This document shows, piece by piece, positions 46,701 to 57,922 of a stretch of 64,000 nucleotides of DNA. This DNA is from Zingiber officinale (taxonomy: Eukaryota; Streptophyta; Magnoliopsida; Zingiberales; Zingiberaceae): contig NC_056000.1 of assembly GCF_018446385.1 (NCBI RefSeq), positions 55,460,722-55,524,721 of the forward strand. Reading direction: 5' to 3'. Position numbers and translations under genes: made by a program. How positions within the stretch are numbered: position 1 is the stretch's first letter; every line of letters starts with the position of its first letter. The notes under the pieces are model-generated. The model worked only from the letters and a program-made list of their open reading frames with translations. It did not search any database and was not told where the DNA came from.

Positions 46701-48985
46701 CTACTTGATTCATTTGAGGAAATAGACAAGTTCATTTCATAGGACTCATTTTCCATTGTCATACCCATTTCATTTCATATTGATATGGGTACTAGAGGAG
46801 GTTATGCTAAGTTCGAGTACCACAGGCCATCTCTTATCAATCATTTCCTTCAAGTAATTTCCTCACTCACCTTCCTCTTATTTTCACCCACTCATCATAG
46901 GATGTCCCCCACATGGTGTATGTTAGCACAAATAGCAAGCATTGGCACTCCAATAGCTTAGTATACAAATGCAAAATCCGTGAAAATAAAAATCAAGTTC
47001 AGAGAAACCAGGGATATCTTGGTAAAGAAAGTTATACTCTTATCTGCCAACTAGTTTGACAGGTTGGTCATATAGTCTAAAGAACAAGGTCAAAAACTAC
47101 AGAACCTACCATATCAATGTCTTTTGGATGTTGTAAATTACAATAATCTAATACCACTATGACAAGCTACAAGTATCACAGTCATAATTGTAAGGTAGTT
47201 TCCAAAATAATATGCGTGTATTATTTATTATTTGCTAGTAAGTTGAACTTGGTTTGTTGATTTACTTTGGAAAAAAAGTGTAAATTATGTATTTCATTCC
47301 TAGGTCAGATTCATCCACTGCACTTGGAGTATCAATAAGAGACAAAAAATTGGTGCACAATCTTGATCAAATCATGAAGAACATCATATATATATAAGAG
47401 TGGTCATTCAACAGACCTGAGTTTGCACATCGTCTCCTGTGACAATGTTGCCAACTGTACGAAGGGCTGGAATAAGCACAGAAGGTGAGGGATGGCTGCA
47501 CTTAGAACCAATGAATATAAGAATTTTGCAGAGAGGAATTGAAAATTATAACTATAGTATATCTTACAGAAGAAGTTCTACAAGCCGAAGGCAGACACCA
47601 GCCTCAAGGACAGTTTGTATTTTGTCATTGGTACCATCTGACAGATAAGAAAGTGCCCAACATGCATCTGTCAGTACTTCTTCGTCAGTTGAATGAATTA
47701 ACCTCTCAAGTGCTGGAAGAGCAGGCTTAACCTGCCCATCAACATACACACAACAGCCACATGTAAAGGAATATGTGATTTGGGGTGGCCCTGAATAATA
47801 CACTAATACAGCTACAGACAGACCTGTTCAAAAGCTGGCTGTGGCTTCCCTCTACAGAAGTTTGACAGGGTCCAAGTGGCATTTCTTAACATGGAGAGTT
47901 TAGCAAGCTCATTCAGCTGTTGCAGGAGCGGGAATAATGCTCCATTACCAAGGACAAGATCTCGACATCTTGGTGAATCACCAGCCACATTACCCAAGGC
48001 CCACACAGCCTAAATTTACATATAAGAAATTTGCTAAATTATACCCACCAGCCAAATTCGAAAGATTGTAAGGGGTACTTAAAAAACTCTTGTTTGCAAT
48101 AAATTTTACCTGTTCACGGACATCATCATTGGGGGAACTGAGAAGTTTGACAAAAATGGGAACAGCTCCATGGTCTATCACAATCTTAGTGTGTTCTGAT
48201 GTCCCTGAAGCAATATTGGTGAGGGCCCAAGCAGCTTCAAACTGCCACATGCCGTTAAAAGCATTTAATATTTATGTAAATAAAAAGCAAAAGTGAAATC
48301 ACAACCAACTCTTGAAACCTAGATAAGAAAGAAGCTTACCTGAAGTTGAGGGAAATCTTCCCTCATAAGGAACTCAACAAACCGAGGAACTACCCCAGTT
48401 TGTATCACCTCCTCAATTGGGGGGCTTCGTTCTGATAAAATGGAAAGTTATAAACAGTAAATCCTTTCCAAATACATGTTACAAGGCAAAAAAATATATA
48501 AATAATTTTATTAATCAATTAATACCTATAGAGAGTAATTTCCTGAACTGCGTGGTTGCTTCTATCTGCATAGCGTTGTCATCAGAATAAACGCCGGCTA
48601 CCATTGCAGGGAGGCTCTCCAACTGTGAATTATCAGATCAGTCCAAAAACGAGCTACAGACACCGAAACAAAAACCAACAAAGAGAATATAACCATCCGA
48701 TCAAACTAACGACCACAGAAAACCGATTCAATAAACGAAATCAATCGATAAAAACAACGAAACTAAAGTCACCTTTTTCTCGATCGCAGCGGTGTGGATG
48801 GGCTGCGGAACGGGCGGGACAGCCTGCATCCCCTCCCGCCGTTTCTTCAGGAGGCTCTCCTCCCGCCGGTTCTTCCGGATTTCAACCATGTTGTCCTCCC
48901 TCCGCCGCCGTCCCTCCTCGGCATCGACGGCCACCTTGTACTTGTTCCGGCGGACCTCCGCTCTCTCGCTCGGCCGTAGCGACAT
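43752..48985 (-). CDS. IMPA: Importin subunit alpha (nuclear import receptor), 531 aa, ten exons
   Basis: Minus-strand exons 48985-48773, 48622-48526, 48431-48340, 48241-48110, 48009-47824, 47731-47568, 47495-47417, 44895-44767, 44350-44223 and 44127-43752 join in frame with GT/AG borders to 1,596 nt (531 aa). Importin-alpha binds nuclear localisation signals and bridges them to importin-beta. Visible: an N-terminal importin-beta-binding domain rich in Arg/Lys ([37 protein letters not shown]), then armadillo repeats with the Trp...Asn signature lining the NLS groove ([42 protein letters not shown]), and an acidic tail ([10 protein letters not shown]) ending FNFS. Length and order match plant IMPA proteins. 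Intron 7 is 2.5 kb and shows no recognisable element. All frames are intact. Confidence 0.97.
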
Positions 48986-49909
48986 CCTCCACAGCCGCCC
49001 ACTAGCCTACCAACTGCGATCAAGAAGAAGAAGAAGAGATGGAGCAATCAAGATCGGAGCAAAGAGTCGAAACCCAAACGCCAAACCCTAGCGGAGCTCA
49101 AAGGTAAAGGAAGGACTCGAGTAATGAAAAAAAAAAAGGTTTTATATTGCTCGAACTGTGGAATTGATACTTCTCCAATCTCCGTGAGACCGTGACGACG
49201 AAAACATTCAATTTAATACATAGAATTTCGTGGTATATTTCAAAATGGCCATTTTAATTTACATGTCTTCTCATCAGCCGGTTTCATATCCCTGTCTCAA
49301 TTTACTTCCTATAATTTGTAAAATTATATTATAGGATATGTTTTTTATCCTATAATATTTTTTAGCATTGAATATATTTTAACTAATTTCTCCAAGAGAA
49401 ATTCTAACTCTATTTTAAAAGAAAAAAAAATATCTTTGATCCCAAATGGTTTAATTTTATTAGTCCACAGTAAACATAGATAGATAAATCATGAAAAATA
49501 TTTTATCATATCATAATGACCATTTATATAAAGGAGGTCAGATATCTAATGAATCATTTAAATTCAATCTGATTGAATCTATGAATGCAAATCGATATAT
49601 GTCATGCATTAATTTTTAGTATAATTCACACATATAACTCTAGATAATTGTTTTTGATTATTCTTCGACCGTGTGTAAACACAGTGACACCCCTTCAAAT
49701 GCCCCTTATTCAATTGTACTTCTTCGGCTGTTCACCAGCTATGAGAGTACATTAAGAAAATACAACTGTCCAAAGAAAACTCTTGATAATAGACTTTTCT
49801 AGCTCGTTAGCTATCCAAGAATATTAAAAAAAAAAAAAAAATAGAAATATGTAGTCACTCTTATCTTTATCTAGAAACAATAACAAGAATTATGAAGGCT
49901 TAGTAATCC
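48986..49909 (-). other. Importin-alpha 5' leader/promoter and AT-rich intergenic DNA
   Basis: The first roughly 120 bp (minus strand, including AAACCCTAG-type sequence) is a likely 5' UTR. The rest is AT-rich with poly(A) runs near 49131 and 49830. No element ends were found. Confidence 0.4.
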
Positions 49910-49973
49910 CTACATGATACGGTGCGTGATCGTGAGATCGGAGAGATGATGTGATCAGAAGTCGAGACCACGG

Positions 49974-50105
49974 GATGGTCAAAAGTCAAGCTTACGTGGT
50001 GGTCAAAAGTCAAGCTTATGTGGCGGTCAGAAGTCAAGCTTACGTGATGGTCAAAAGTCAGGCCTACGTGAGAGTCAAAAGTCTGGCATATGCGAAGGTC
50101 AAGGA
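49974..50105. repeat. 24-bp tandem repeat in the solo LTR
   Basis: Four to five units of GTGGTCAAAAGTCAAGCTTA followed by CGTG, with substitutions (GGCCTACGTG, GGCATATGCG) toward the 3' side. Confidence 0.8.
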
Positions 50106-50218
50106 GTCGGTCTATGTGTAATTCGAGGGGCCCAGTTACAAGATAGGTTGGGTTAGGGACGAAGGGTGTCTCAAGACTGGACCTGGGTGTCAAGTAATAG
50201 CTCGGAGACCAAGATTAC

Positions 50219-50915
50219 AGGTCGGGATGTGCCAGCTAAGGATACAGGTCAAGGCTTATAGCCTTGTGGCGCAGGTTAATGAACAAAAGCGTACAGGTCG
50301 GGATGTACTAGTCAAGGACACAGGTCAGGGCTTATAGCCTTGTGGCGCAGGTCAATGAACAAAAGCGTACAGGTCGGGATATACCAGCCAAGGATACAGG
50401 TCAGGGCTTATAGCCTTGTGGCGCAGGTTAATGAACAAAAGCGTACAGGTTGGGATGTTCCAGCCAAGGACACAGGTCAGGGCTTATAGCCTTGTGGCGC
50501 GGGTCAATGAACAAAAGCATACAGGTCGGGATGTGTCAACCAAGGATACAAGTCAGGGCTTATAGCCTTGTGGTGCAGGTCAATGAACAAAAGCGTACAG
50601 GTCGAGATGTGCCAACCAAGGACACAAGTCAGGGCTTATAGCCTTGTGGCACAGGTCAATGAACAAAAGCGTATAGGTCGGGATATACCAGCCAAGGATA
50701 TAGGTCAAGACTTATAGCCATGTGGCACAGGTCAATGGACAAAAGCGTACAGGTCGAGATGTACCAGCCAAGGATACAGGTCAAGGCCTATAACCTTGTG
50801 TCACAGGTCAATGGGGAAAAGCGTACAGGTTGAGATGTACCAACCAAAGATACAGGTCAGGGTCTATAGTCTTGTGTCGCAGGTCAATGGACAAAAGCAT
50901 ACAGGTCGGGACTCA
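50219..50915. repeat. 76-bp tandem repeat in the solo LTR, about nine units
   Basis: The unit start GGT(C/T)GGGAT recurs at 50296, 50372 and 50448, exactly 76 bp apart. Each unit carries CCAAGGATACAGGTCAGG, CTTATAGCCTTGTGG and CAATGAACAAAAGCGTAC. Later copies decay, and related shorter pieces run on to about 51330. Confidence 0.9.
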
Positions 50916-51941
50916 GGATAAGTGGAAGCAGACTGACGGATACAAGCCAGGACTCAGGATAAACGGAAACAGACGGACACCTACCGATCGAGACCCAGGA
51001 TAAGCGGAAACAAACGGAGACATGCAGGTCGGGATGCAGGATAGATAGAACCATATTAAAGCTTAACAGGTCACGACTTATAGCGTAAGGCAGGTCGGGA
51101 GATCACAGAATAAGTCATATAGGACAGGGATGGACACACAAATCTGGAGTTGTGAAGGGGTAAACGCAAATCAGGAAATATAGGTCGACACCTACAGGTT
51201 AAGATTAGCATATACAAGGACCCAGTCCAGGGTTAACAGATCGGGAAAACATACACGCCAAGCCTGCGCAAGTTAGGATGTATGAAGCAGTAAACACAGG
51301 ATAACTACAGGTCAGTGCCCACAGGTCGGCATTAGCAGGTATGAAGAGCCAACACAGCGATAATGAAATAAGGAGGTCGGGCGCTACACGACAAGCAAGC
51401 CAAGGAATCGTAACAACCTGTCAGGGAATAATCACTGTCTGTCAGAGAATATGCCAATGGTCTAGTGCTCACAGTCCTCTGATTCCTTCCTAGACCTATA
51501 GGACGATGCCACGTGTCATTCACCGTCCAACAAGGCCTGACATTCAACATTCCCTGACACCTGTCAGACTCCAGAAGCATCCGTTGCAGTATAAAAAAGG
51601 AGGCTTTGTCCCTTACGCAGGTATGCTCACTCGTCTTTTCGCACTCATCTTCTACTTTTCGTCCTTTCTCTGTGTTTTCGGGGAAAAAGTACCGGACTTG
51701 AGCGTCGGAGGGTCTGACCCGGGGACTTTTTCCCTGGTTTATAGTCTCTAACGACTGGTGGGCTGGTATGAGTGTGCATAGATTCCTTGTTGCATCGTCT
51801 CCGTCATCACCCCTGTCATTCGCCCGTGTGAGCCCTTCCGGTGGGTGCCAGGTCGACCAGGCTCCTCAATGACTTTCCGTCAACACCGACTCCAACATCG
51901 CCCACCTCTGTCCGACTCAGCTTCCGGATGAGATCACTACA

Positions 51942-52269
51942 TATTTACTTTCTCTAAAGTATTTACTTCAATTATTAAAAATCCTAGCTCAGCCTAGACT
52001 CCTTAATTTTTAGAAAATAGAAATCCTAGGGAAAATCTTATTAAATATGGGAAAAAGATAAGGTATATTGCAAATTATATATATTTAGGGAAATGATACC
52101 TTAAGAATCTTACGGCGCACACTCCGTGTACATTGAAAAAATATTTCGATTTGATTTTTTTATATACTTAATACTATAACTTAACACCTAAATTTTAAAG
52201 ACAAAATCTTATTAATATAACTAAGAGTTAAAAAAATCAAGAAAACAATATATATATATATATAACTAA
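51942..52269. other. AT-rich DNA between solo LTR and gypsy array, ends in (AT)n
   Basis: No gene. An (AT)n microsatellite begins at about 52244, before the inverted LTR fragment. Confidence 0.5.
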
Positions 52270-52294
52270 GGGTCCCGGGCTCTTACCACCGGAT

Positions 52295-52331
<37 letters not shown>

Positions 52332-52351
52332 GTGGTAAGAGCCCGGGACCC
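52270..52351. repeat. 23-bp perfect inverted repeat of the LTR 5' end around an (AT)n loop
   Basis: 52270-52292 is the exact reverse complement of 52329-52351, which is the start of LTR A. The loop is ATCA followed by about 16 AT repeats. Because ATCA follows the left arm, that arm is an inverted copy of the complete LTR terminus (TGATCCGGTGG onward), while LTR A itself has lost its TGAT to the microsatellite. Confidence 0.9.
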
Positions 52352-53031
52352 CCTAACGAGGGGTCAATGCCACGTGGAGGTCAGAGGGCCAGGTGGTCCG
52401 TCGAAGAAGGGTGAGTCGACCGGACGCATGAAAAAAGGGCAGGCCGATCGGCCTGCCCGTAAACGTCTGATAGTGAAAGACGCCCTGACAGGGGTCGGGA
52501 AGGCCTAAGAGAAGGCAGGACATAATGGGCGCTCCGGCCGGCCGGCGTAGGGAATTAAAGCCGTCCGGACGACGCTTTTCGCGTCGGCCGTCCGGACGGA
52601 CATCCCGGCCGGGCGGTGGATGAAGGATAGGAACATCTTCTGACAGCCGTCAAGTCCTATGGCTAGGCCAACAACAAAGTGTTATGTTGTCCCATCGAAG
52701 ACGTGATTGAACTGTAGCAGTATGGTGTCAGGTAAGCTCTCTGACAGGTACATACCGAGGTATGGGCTGCGGACACGTATGCGCCTCGGTGGACGTGCAT
52801 TAGTTCTTTCACCGCTCTATATAAAGAGCCTCTTACTTCGCCGGAGGTACGCATTCTACAATCTTTGGAGCCACCTTTTGCTGTCCGCTTACCTGACTTG
52901 AGCGTCGGAGGGTCGCCGCCGGGAACTCCAGGATCGCCGGAGATTCGTACGACCAGTCGAAGACCTACACCCTCGACTAGAAGTGCGCCACGTGCCCAGC
53001 GTCCTTTGGTTCGGCGATTCGGACAGGATCA
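52329..53031 (+). mobile_element. Gypsy LTR A
   Basis: Lacks the TGAT start (replaced by an AT repeat), ends TTCGGACAGGATCA. TATATAAA at 52818-52825; shared block CTTGAGCGTCGGAGG at 52897-52911. Compared with LTR B it has two gaps of several tens of bases: one near 52500 (LTR B has TTCCGACGCTTAATGAAATA and more) and one near 52931 (LTR B has CCCTTCCCGGCCCGACTTC). Confidence 0.9.
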
Positions 53032-53034
53032 ATT

Positions 53035-53053
53035 TGGCGCCGTTTGTGGGAAC
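53035..53053 (+). other. Gypsy primer-binding site (unit 1)
   Basis: TGGCGCCGTTTGTGGGAAC starts three bases after the LTR. Its first ten bases, TGGCGCCGTT, are complementary to the 3' end of plant tRNA-Asp plus CCA; the rest diverges. Unit 2 has TGGCGTCGTTTG at 59408. The cognate tRNA is not certain. Confidence 0.6.
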
Positions 53054-53067
53054 GCTCCTGCATCGGA

Positions 53068-53511
53068 ATGGGAACAATGGACGAGGCTGGATGACAACAC
53101 ATGGTGACGCTTTCGAACGAGGAACTCAACGCTCTGATTGAGATGAGGGTCGTCAAGCTCGTGGAGCAAAAACAGAAAGCCATAGCCGAGCGACCGGAGC
53201 AACAAGCAACATCAGCGTCTGGTGGCCGAGCGGAAGCACCACCAGCGACAGTACCATTCCATCGGGCCCTATTCCGGGCGCCTCCTGGTGCTGTAGCAGT
53301 GAATCGCAATCGGGGATCTTCGTCAGATGAAATACCAATATGGGACAACAGAAAAGGCAAGGCCCTCCGAGCAGACGCTTCTCCCGAGCGGAAGCACCGA
53401 CTGCCACAGTCCCATTTCCCTCAAAAGCAGATACTTCATCTCCTAAATTCAACTTATAGCAAGCCCCTCCTTCTGGAACCTCAAGAGCGGGAGTTTGATG
53501 TCAGGCGATGA
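53068..53511 (+). pseudogene. Short gag-like ORF, unit 1, with an early stop
   Basis: The ATG at 53068 reads MGTMDEAG and then TGA (53092-53094), where unit 2 has CGA. After an ATG at 53101 the frame is open for 136 codons: MVTLSNEELNALIEMRVVKL, VEQKQKAIAERPEQQ, ending EPQEREFDVRR. Position right after LTR and primer site suggests the N-terminal part of gag. It has no zinc knuckle or capsid core that I can recognise. Confidence 0.6.
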
Positions 53512-54494
53512 ATCGACCGCATACGAGGGGGTTGGGTGGATGAGCTACCGAGCGGATGAAGATGGATTGACACTTAGATCCACCATGAAGCGCAAATTAT
53601 CTCCAGCCTATCCGGGGCAGGGTGAAAGGTGCACCAATAGGATATGTGCTGTATATTTTCCGTTTGGTTGTATATTTGAAATGTAGAAGGCAAAATGTTA
53701 TAATGTGCGCAATTGGCGTTATCGGCCGAGCGGCCTATCTTCATGGCGTATAAGATCCGAGCCAAGCGCTCGAGGCCGAAGGCCCCGAGCCATTCGGCCG
53801 GAAGTATAATATCTGAGCCAAGCGCTTGATGAAGAAGGCTTCGAGCTGTTCGGCTGGAGGTATAGTATCCGAGCCAAGCGCTCGATGACGAAGGCTCGTG
53901 GAGCAACGGGAGCAGAAGGCTCAAGTAAAAGGATAACGCAGCAGGCCGCCTCCACCTCTGGTAGGCCGAGCGGCCATGGAGGACCGACCGGGAAGTTTCG
54001 CCATCCTCCTGGCCTTGATAAATTTCGACGAGTACATTGTATCCACCTCACTCCACGGGTATTCGGGAGTTGAGAAATTGAGTCAGATCTTATGTTGATC
54101 GGCAGGTTAGTCTTTCAGATATAGTTTCTTTCGGGAATAGAATTCATTGTAATTTTCCGAAAGAAGGCCCGTGCCGTTCGGCCGAGCGTATATCATCAGA
54201 GCCAAAGGCTCGACGAACGAAGGCCCCGAGCCATTCGACCGGAGGTATAATATCTGAACCAAGCGCTCGATGAAGAAGGTCCCGCGCCGTTCGGCCAGGA
54301 GTATGTTATCCGAGCCAAGCGCTCGACGAAGAAGACCCCGAGCCGTTCGGCCGGGAGTACGTTATCCGAGCTGGGTGAAAGGTGCGCTAAATGTAAATTT
54401 ATATACATTTCGGTCGCCTATGTCCTTGTAATGCAGGAAGCAGAAATAATTAAAGGATGGCAGATAGCTCCGCCGATCGGCAGTGTCGAAGTTA
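53512..54494 (+). repeat. Gypsy unit 1 spacer with two blocks of a 60-bp repeat
   Basis: Blocks at about 53740-53905 and 54190-54372 consist of three units each: GAGCCAAGCGCTCGATGAAG, AAGGCCCCGAGCCGTTCGGC, CGG(A/G)AGTATAATATC. Between them lies unique-looking sequence including TTCTTTCGGGAATAGAATTC and its partial inverse TTTTCCGAAAGAA near 54128-54164. No coding region is supported. The same blocks occur in unit 2 at 60113-60275 and 60545-60735. Confidence 0.75.
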
Positions 54495-55465
54495 GCCGTA
54501 AAGGCCGTCGAGCTCCGACGTTAAAAATCGAGAGACGAGCCGGCGTCTATAAACGTCCGAGCGAAAGACCGTCGAGCTCCGACGTTAAATATCGAGAGAC
54601 GAGCCGGCGTCTATAAACGTCCGAGCGGAAGACCGTCAAGCTCCGACGTTAAATATCGAGAGACGAGCCGGCGTCTAAGCGTCCGGCGGAAGACCGTCGA
54701 GCTCAGACGTTAAATATCGAGACGAGCCGGCGTCTATAAGCGTCGGCGGAAGGCCGTCGAGCTCAGGCGTTAAATATCGAGAGGCGAGCGGCGTCTATAA
54801 GCGTCCGGCGGAGACCGTCGACCTCGAGCGTTAAATATCGAGGAGCGGCGCGTCTATAAGCGTCGGCGGAAGACCGTCGAAGCTCACGTTAAATATCGAG
54901 GCGAGGCATCTATAAATGTCCGAGCGGAAGACCGTCGAGCTCCGACGTTAAATATCGAGAGACGAGCCGGCGTCTATAAACGTCCGAGCGGAAGACCGTC
55001 GAGCTCCGACGTTAAATATTGAGAGACGAGCGGCGTCTATAAGCGTCCGGCGGAAGACCGTCGAGCTCAGGCGTTAAATATCGAGACAAGCGGTGTCATA
55101 AGCGTCGGCGGAAGGCCGTCGAGCTCCGAGCGTTAAATATCGAGAGGCGAGCCGGCGTCTATAAGCCGTCGGCGGAAGACCGTCGAGCCGACGTTAAATA
55201 TCGAGACGAGCGTGTCTATAAAGCGCCGAAGAAGACCGTCGAGCTCGGCGTTAAATATCGACGAGCGGCGTATAAGCGTCCGGCGGAAGGCGTCGAGCTC
55301 AGGCGTTAAATATTGAGAGGCGGTGTCTATAAGCGTCGGCGAAGGCCGTCGAGCTCCGACGTTAAATATCGAGAGACGAGCCGGCGTCTATAAACGTCCG
55401 ACCGGAAGACTGTCGAGCTCCGACGTTAAATATCGAGGGACGAGCCGGCATCTATAAAAGTCAGA
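54495..55465 (+). repeat. 64-bp minisatellite, gypsy unit 1, about 16 copies
   Basis: The consensus unit holds GTCCGAGCGGAAGACCGTCG, AGCTCCGACGTTAAATATCG, AGAGACGAGCCGGCGTCTAT and AAAC (64 bp). Outer copies are nearly perfect. Inner copies (about 54680-55340) carry many one- to four-base deletions that shorten them to 55-60 bp. Confidence 0.92.
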
Positions 55466-55813
55466 GCGGCTCGCATGCGAAAACCTAGCGAAAACCCCTT
55501 TGAGGTAAGGCTCGAAGCAAAAGATGGTTAATCGGAATTAAAAATGCTAGCAAGTGAACGAGTAACGTTCATGCGCCGAGCGGCTGCTCAGTCGCATAAT
55601 GAGACATTAAAGACAATCGACTTGTCTGACGGAGCGTAGTGCCGAGAGGAAGGGTTTTAAAGAACACTTCAGTTGTGACGAGAGAAAAATTTCTTGCCAA
55701 AACAGAAGTTGAAGGAACAGAAGAGATTATCTATTATACACTGGGTGAACCAAAAAAGTTGTGCCGAACGGTTGGAATACAAAAAAGTTCATACACAGAA
55801 AAAAAAACGCTTA
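55466..55813 (+). other. Gypsy unit 1: junction between minisatellite and antisense gene
   Basis: A 'gcgccgagcggctgctcagtc' patch and an A-rich stretch. It lies just past the antisense gene stop, so it probably holds that gene's 3' UTR. No frame is supported here. Confidence 0.45.
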
Positions 55814-57922
55814 TCACGCGTCAAAGTCAAAAAGAGTGTCGGGGATGGCGTCCATCACGGTCGCGAGGTCCTCGGGGGGGATGTCCAGCTCGGCGGGCAG
55901 GTGGCCCTTGGTCTTCAGGTAATCCACCGCCGCCTTGATCGCTTCTTCGAAAGTGAGGGATATCTTGTCGGTAAACTTCTCTCCAAAATCTTCCGAGCGG
56001 AGATACGCCTTCCTCACTTCGTCAGAACGGGCCGACTCCCCCTCTTGATATTCTTTGAGCGTGGCGTGGGCAGCGTCGCTGGTGGCTTGGAGATCCTTCA
56101 AGTCTCCATCAAATCTTTGGAGATCGGCCGAGCGGCTCTCCTTCTCGGTAGCCAGCAGAGCATCCAGATCCTTGATGCGTTGCTCCAGCCCTCGGATCTC
56201 CACCTTCATCCGGTCCATATCTTCGATGGCCAGGAGCTTCCGGGTGGTCGCCGTCTTGATCTCCTTATCTCGTTGCTTGATCATCGCCCCAAGCCGAACG
56301 ACCTTGCTCGCCAGATCGGAAGCCCTTTTCCGTTCGGCTTCCAGCGATTTTTTGGCCTTCTCCAGAGCGGCCGTCGATTGTTGATTGTCCCCAGCGGCTT
56401 TAAGTTTTCTCAGTTCATCCTCTAGCTCGGCCAACCGATTGCTAATGGCAATCTGCTCCACCCAGTTCTACGAGCAAAGGGGAATAGGTTAACAACTTAA
56501 TTCAATTACACGAATAAAGAAAAAGAGCATACCCCGGTGGCCTGTTGGAGGTTGCTGTCGCCGAGCTGCCCGGGAGTCATCGCTTTTATGCGGCGCCGAG
56601 CATCCTCCCAAGCTTTTGCAAGAGGTCCCGTCAAGGTGATCTGCTACTCGGAGACCACTGGCCGATCAGCAGCAGCCATGTATGCCTTTGAGGGGAGGCG
56701 CAGAACGGTCTTAATTAAATTCGAGCCGCTCGGCTCACTCTGAGAGGCATCGGCCTTACCGGTGGACGAGGAGGGAAGGTCGCCTAAACGCCTGATACGG
56801 CGCAGAGTTCTAGAAGGGCTGGATGGCGGCACCTCAAAGCTGGCCCTCGGAGAGCCATGTGGGGTCGGAGTACTCTCGAGGGAAACCGTCCCGGACAACA
56901 TCGGAGCATCCGCGCCCCGCTCGGGCGGTGGCTCATCAAGTGGAGTAGAGGCGGCGCTTTCGAGTGACTAGCGGAACATCGTCGGCCGAGCGGCCCTCCA
57001 CCTCGGTTTGGGTAGGAGGTTCTGTGTCGCCCGCTGCCTCCTCGTGGGAGGTAGTAGCTGCCACGGCTTCAGGGGCATTCTGAGTCCCCTCACTTGCTTC
57101 GCCGGTCGGATCAGTTAGACCAAGGCCTCGCTCGGCGACCTCTTTGTTCGTCACCGCCTCAATCTGAGCGGCTTTCAGTTTGAGCTTCTCGGTCGCCTTG
57201 GCGTGCCACATGACTTCAGCTGCAGAAGCAAAAAATAAATCAGTTAGAACAAAACAAACGAGAAGATAAGGGAACTTACTCATACTGCAGGGCAGATCGG
57301 CTGGGGTAGAGGACAAGCCAAATATGTGCATTACTCCCGGAAGGAGCAGCTTGTCAATATGATAACGCTGACCAACCAGCCGTTCGGCTGCATGAAGGTA
57401 GGCCGCGTCACCTCTAAATTTGCCGAGCTCCGGTTGCGCCGGCATCGCCGTCTGCCACTTGGTACGAAAAGTCGGCCGTTCGGGAAAACGTATATAGAAA
57501 AAATGCTCCTTCCAATGTTTGTTGGAGCTCGGCATGCCATCGAAGAGGACGAAACCTATCCTAGATTGAAAAACAAAAGTTCCCCACTCGGCCTGCTTGG
57601 GATAGTAGAAGTAGTGGAAAATTTTTGGGTCTAAGGGGATGCCGTTCAGTTTGAACAAAACTATTACTCCGCTCAGCAGCCTGATAGAGTTGGAAACTAC
57701 TTGGCCGAGCGGAATGCGGAAGTAATTGCAGACTTGCAGGAAAAATTCATGGGGTGGGAAGCGTAGTCCGGCCAGAAATTGGTCTCGGAAAAAAAGAACT
57801 GTGCCGATCAACGGTTCATGAGGCCGATCGGCTGGTGTGGCTTATACTATTTGGTGGTCGGAAGGAATGTCGTAAGTCCGAGCGAGACGCAACGCGTCCT
57901 CCTCGTCAAAACGACTTTCCAT
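55814..57922 (-). pseudogene. Gypsy antisense gene, unit 1: transposon domain, linker, coiled coil; broken
   Basis: Exon 1 starts at ATG 57922 (MESRFDEEDALRLARTYDIP), has TAA at codon 27 (57842-57844), then runs open: HEPLIGTVLFFRDQFLAGLR, VCNYFRIPLGQVVSNSIRLL, IFHYFYYPKQAEWGTFVFQS, SNKHWKEHFFYIRFPERPTF, LLPGVMHIFGLSSTPADLP. An intron of about 60 bp (donor near 57281, acceptor CTTCTGCAG at about 57223) leads to EVMWHAKATEKLKLKAAQIE and a Glu/Ala/Thr-rich linker that shifts frame near 56940. A second intron (about 56534-56470) leads to WVEQIAISNRLAELEDELRK and a coiled coil of about 210 residues ending PDTLFDFDA at 55814. Product role unknown. It is antisense to gag, and the layout matches 21001-23221. 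Confidence 0.78.

Larger units (their letters stand above)
49915..51936 (+). mobile_element. Gypsy solo LTR, 2,022 bp, with 5-bp target duplication
   Basis: Begins TGATACGGTGCG and ends GGATGAGATCA (TGAT...ATCA ends like the other gypsy LTRs here), flanked by CTACA at 49910-49914 and 51937-51941. The shared block CTTGAGCGTCGGAGG lies at 51697-51711 and a TATA box (TATAAAAAA) at 51590-51598. Its length comes from two internal tandem arrays. No internal region is attached, so it is a solo LTR of a diverged member of the same LTR group. Confidence 0.9.

Noticed and set aside
45400-47000. Possible transposon in importin-alpha intron 7
   Set aside because: No inverted or direct terminal repeats, tail or coding remnant could be found in the 2.5-kb intron.
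48604-49091. Plus-strand frames opposite importin-alpha exon 1
   Set aside because: Arg/Ser/Pro-rich shadows of the Arg/Lys-rich importin-beta-binding domain.
50219-50915. CRISPR-like direct repeats
   Set aside because: The 76-bp units are contiguous with no spacers and lie inside a solo LTR.
54495-55465. CRISPR array
   Set aside because: Contiguous 64-bp units without unique spacers, in a plant retrotransposon; it is a minisatellite.
55694-56425. 243-codon plus-strand ORF opposite the coiled-coil exon
   Set aside because: It is the antisense shadow of the coiled-coil exon (charged heptads give long open frames on the other strand); the minus-strand frame has the conserved exon structure.
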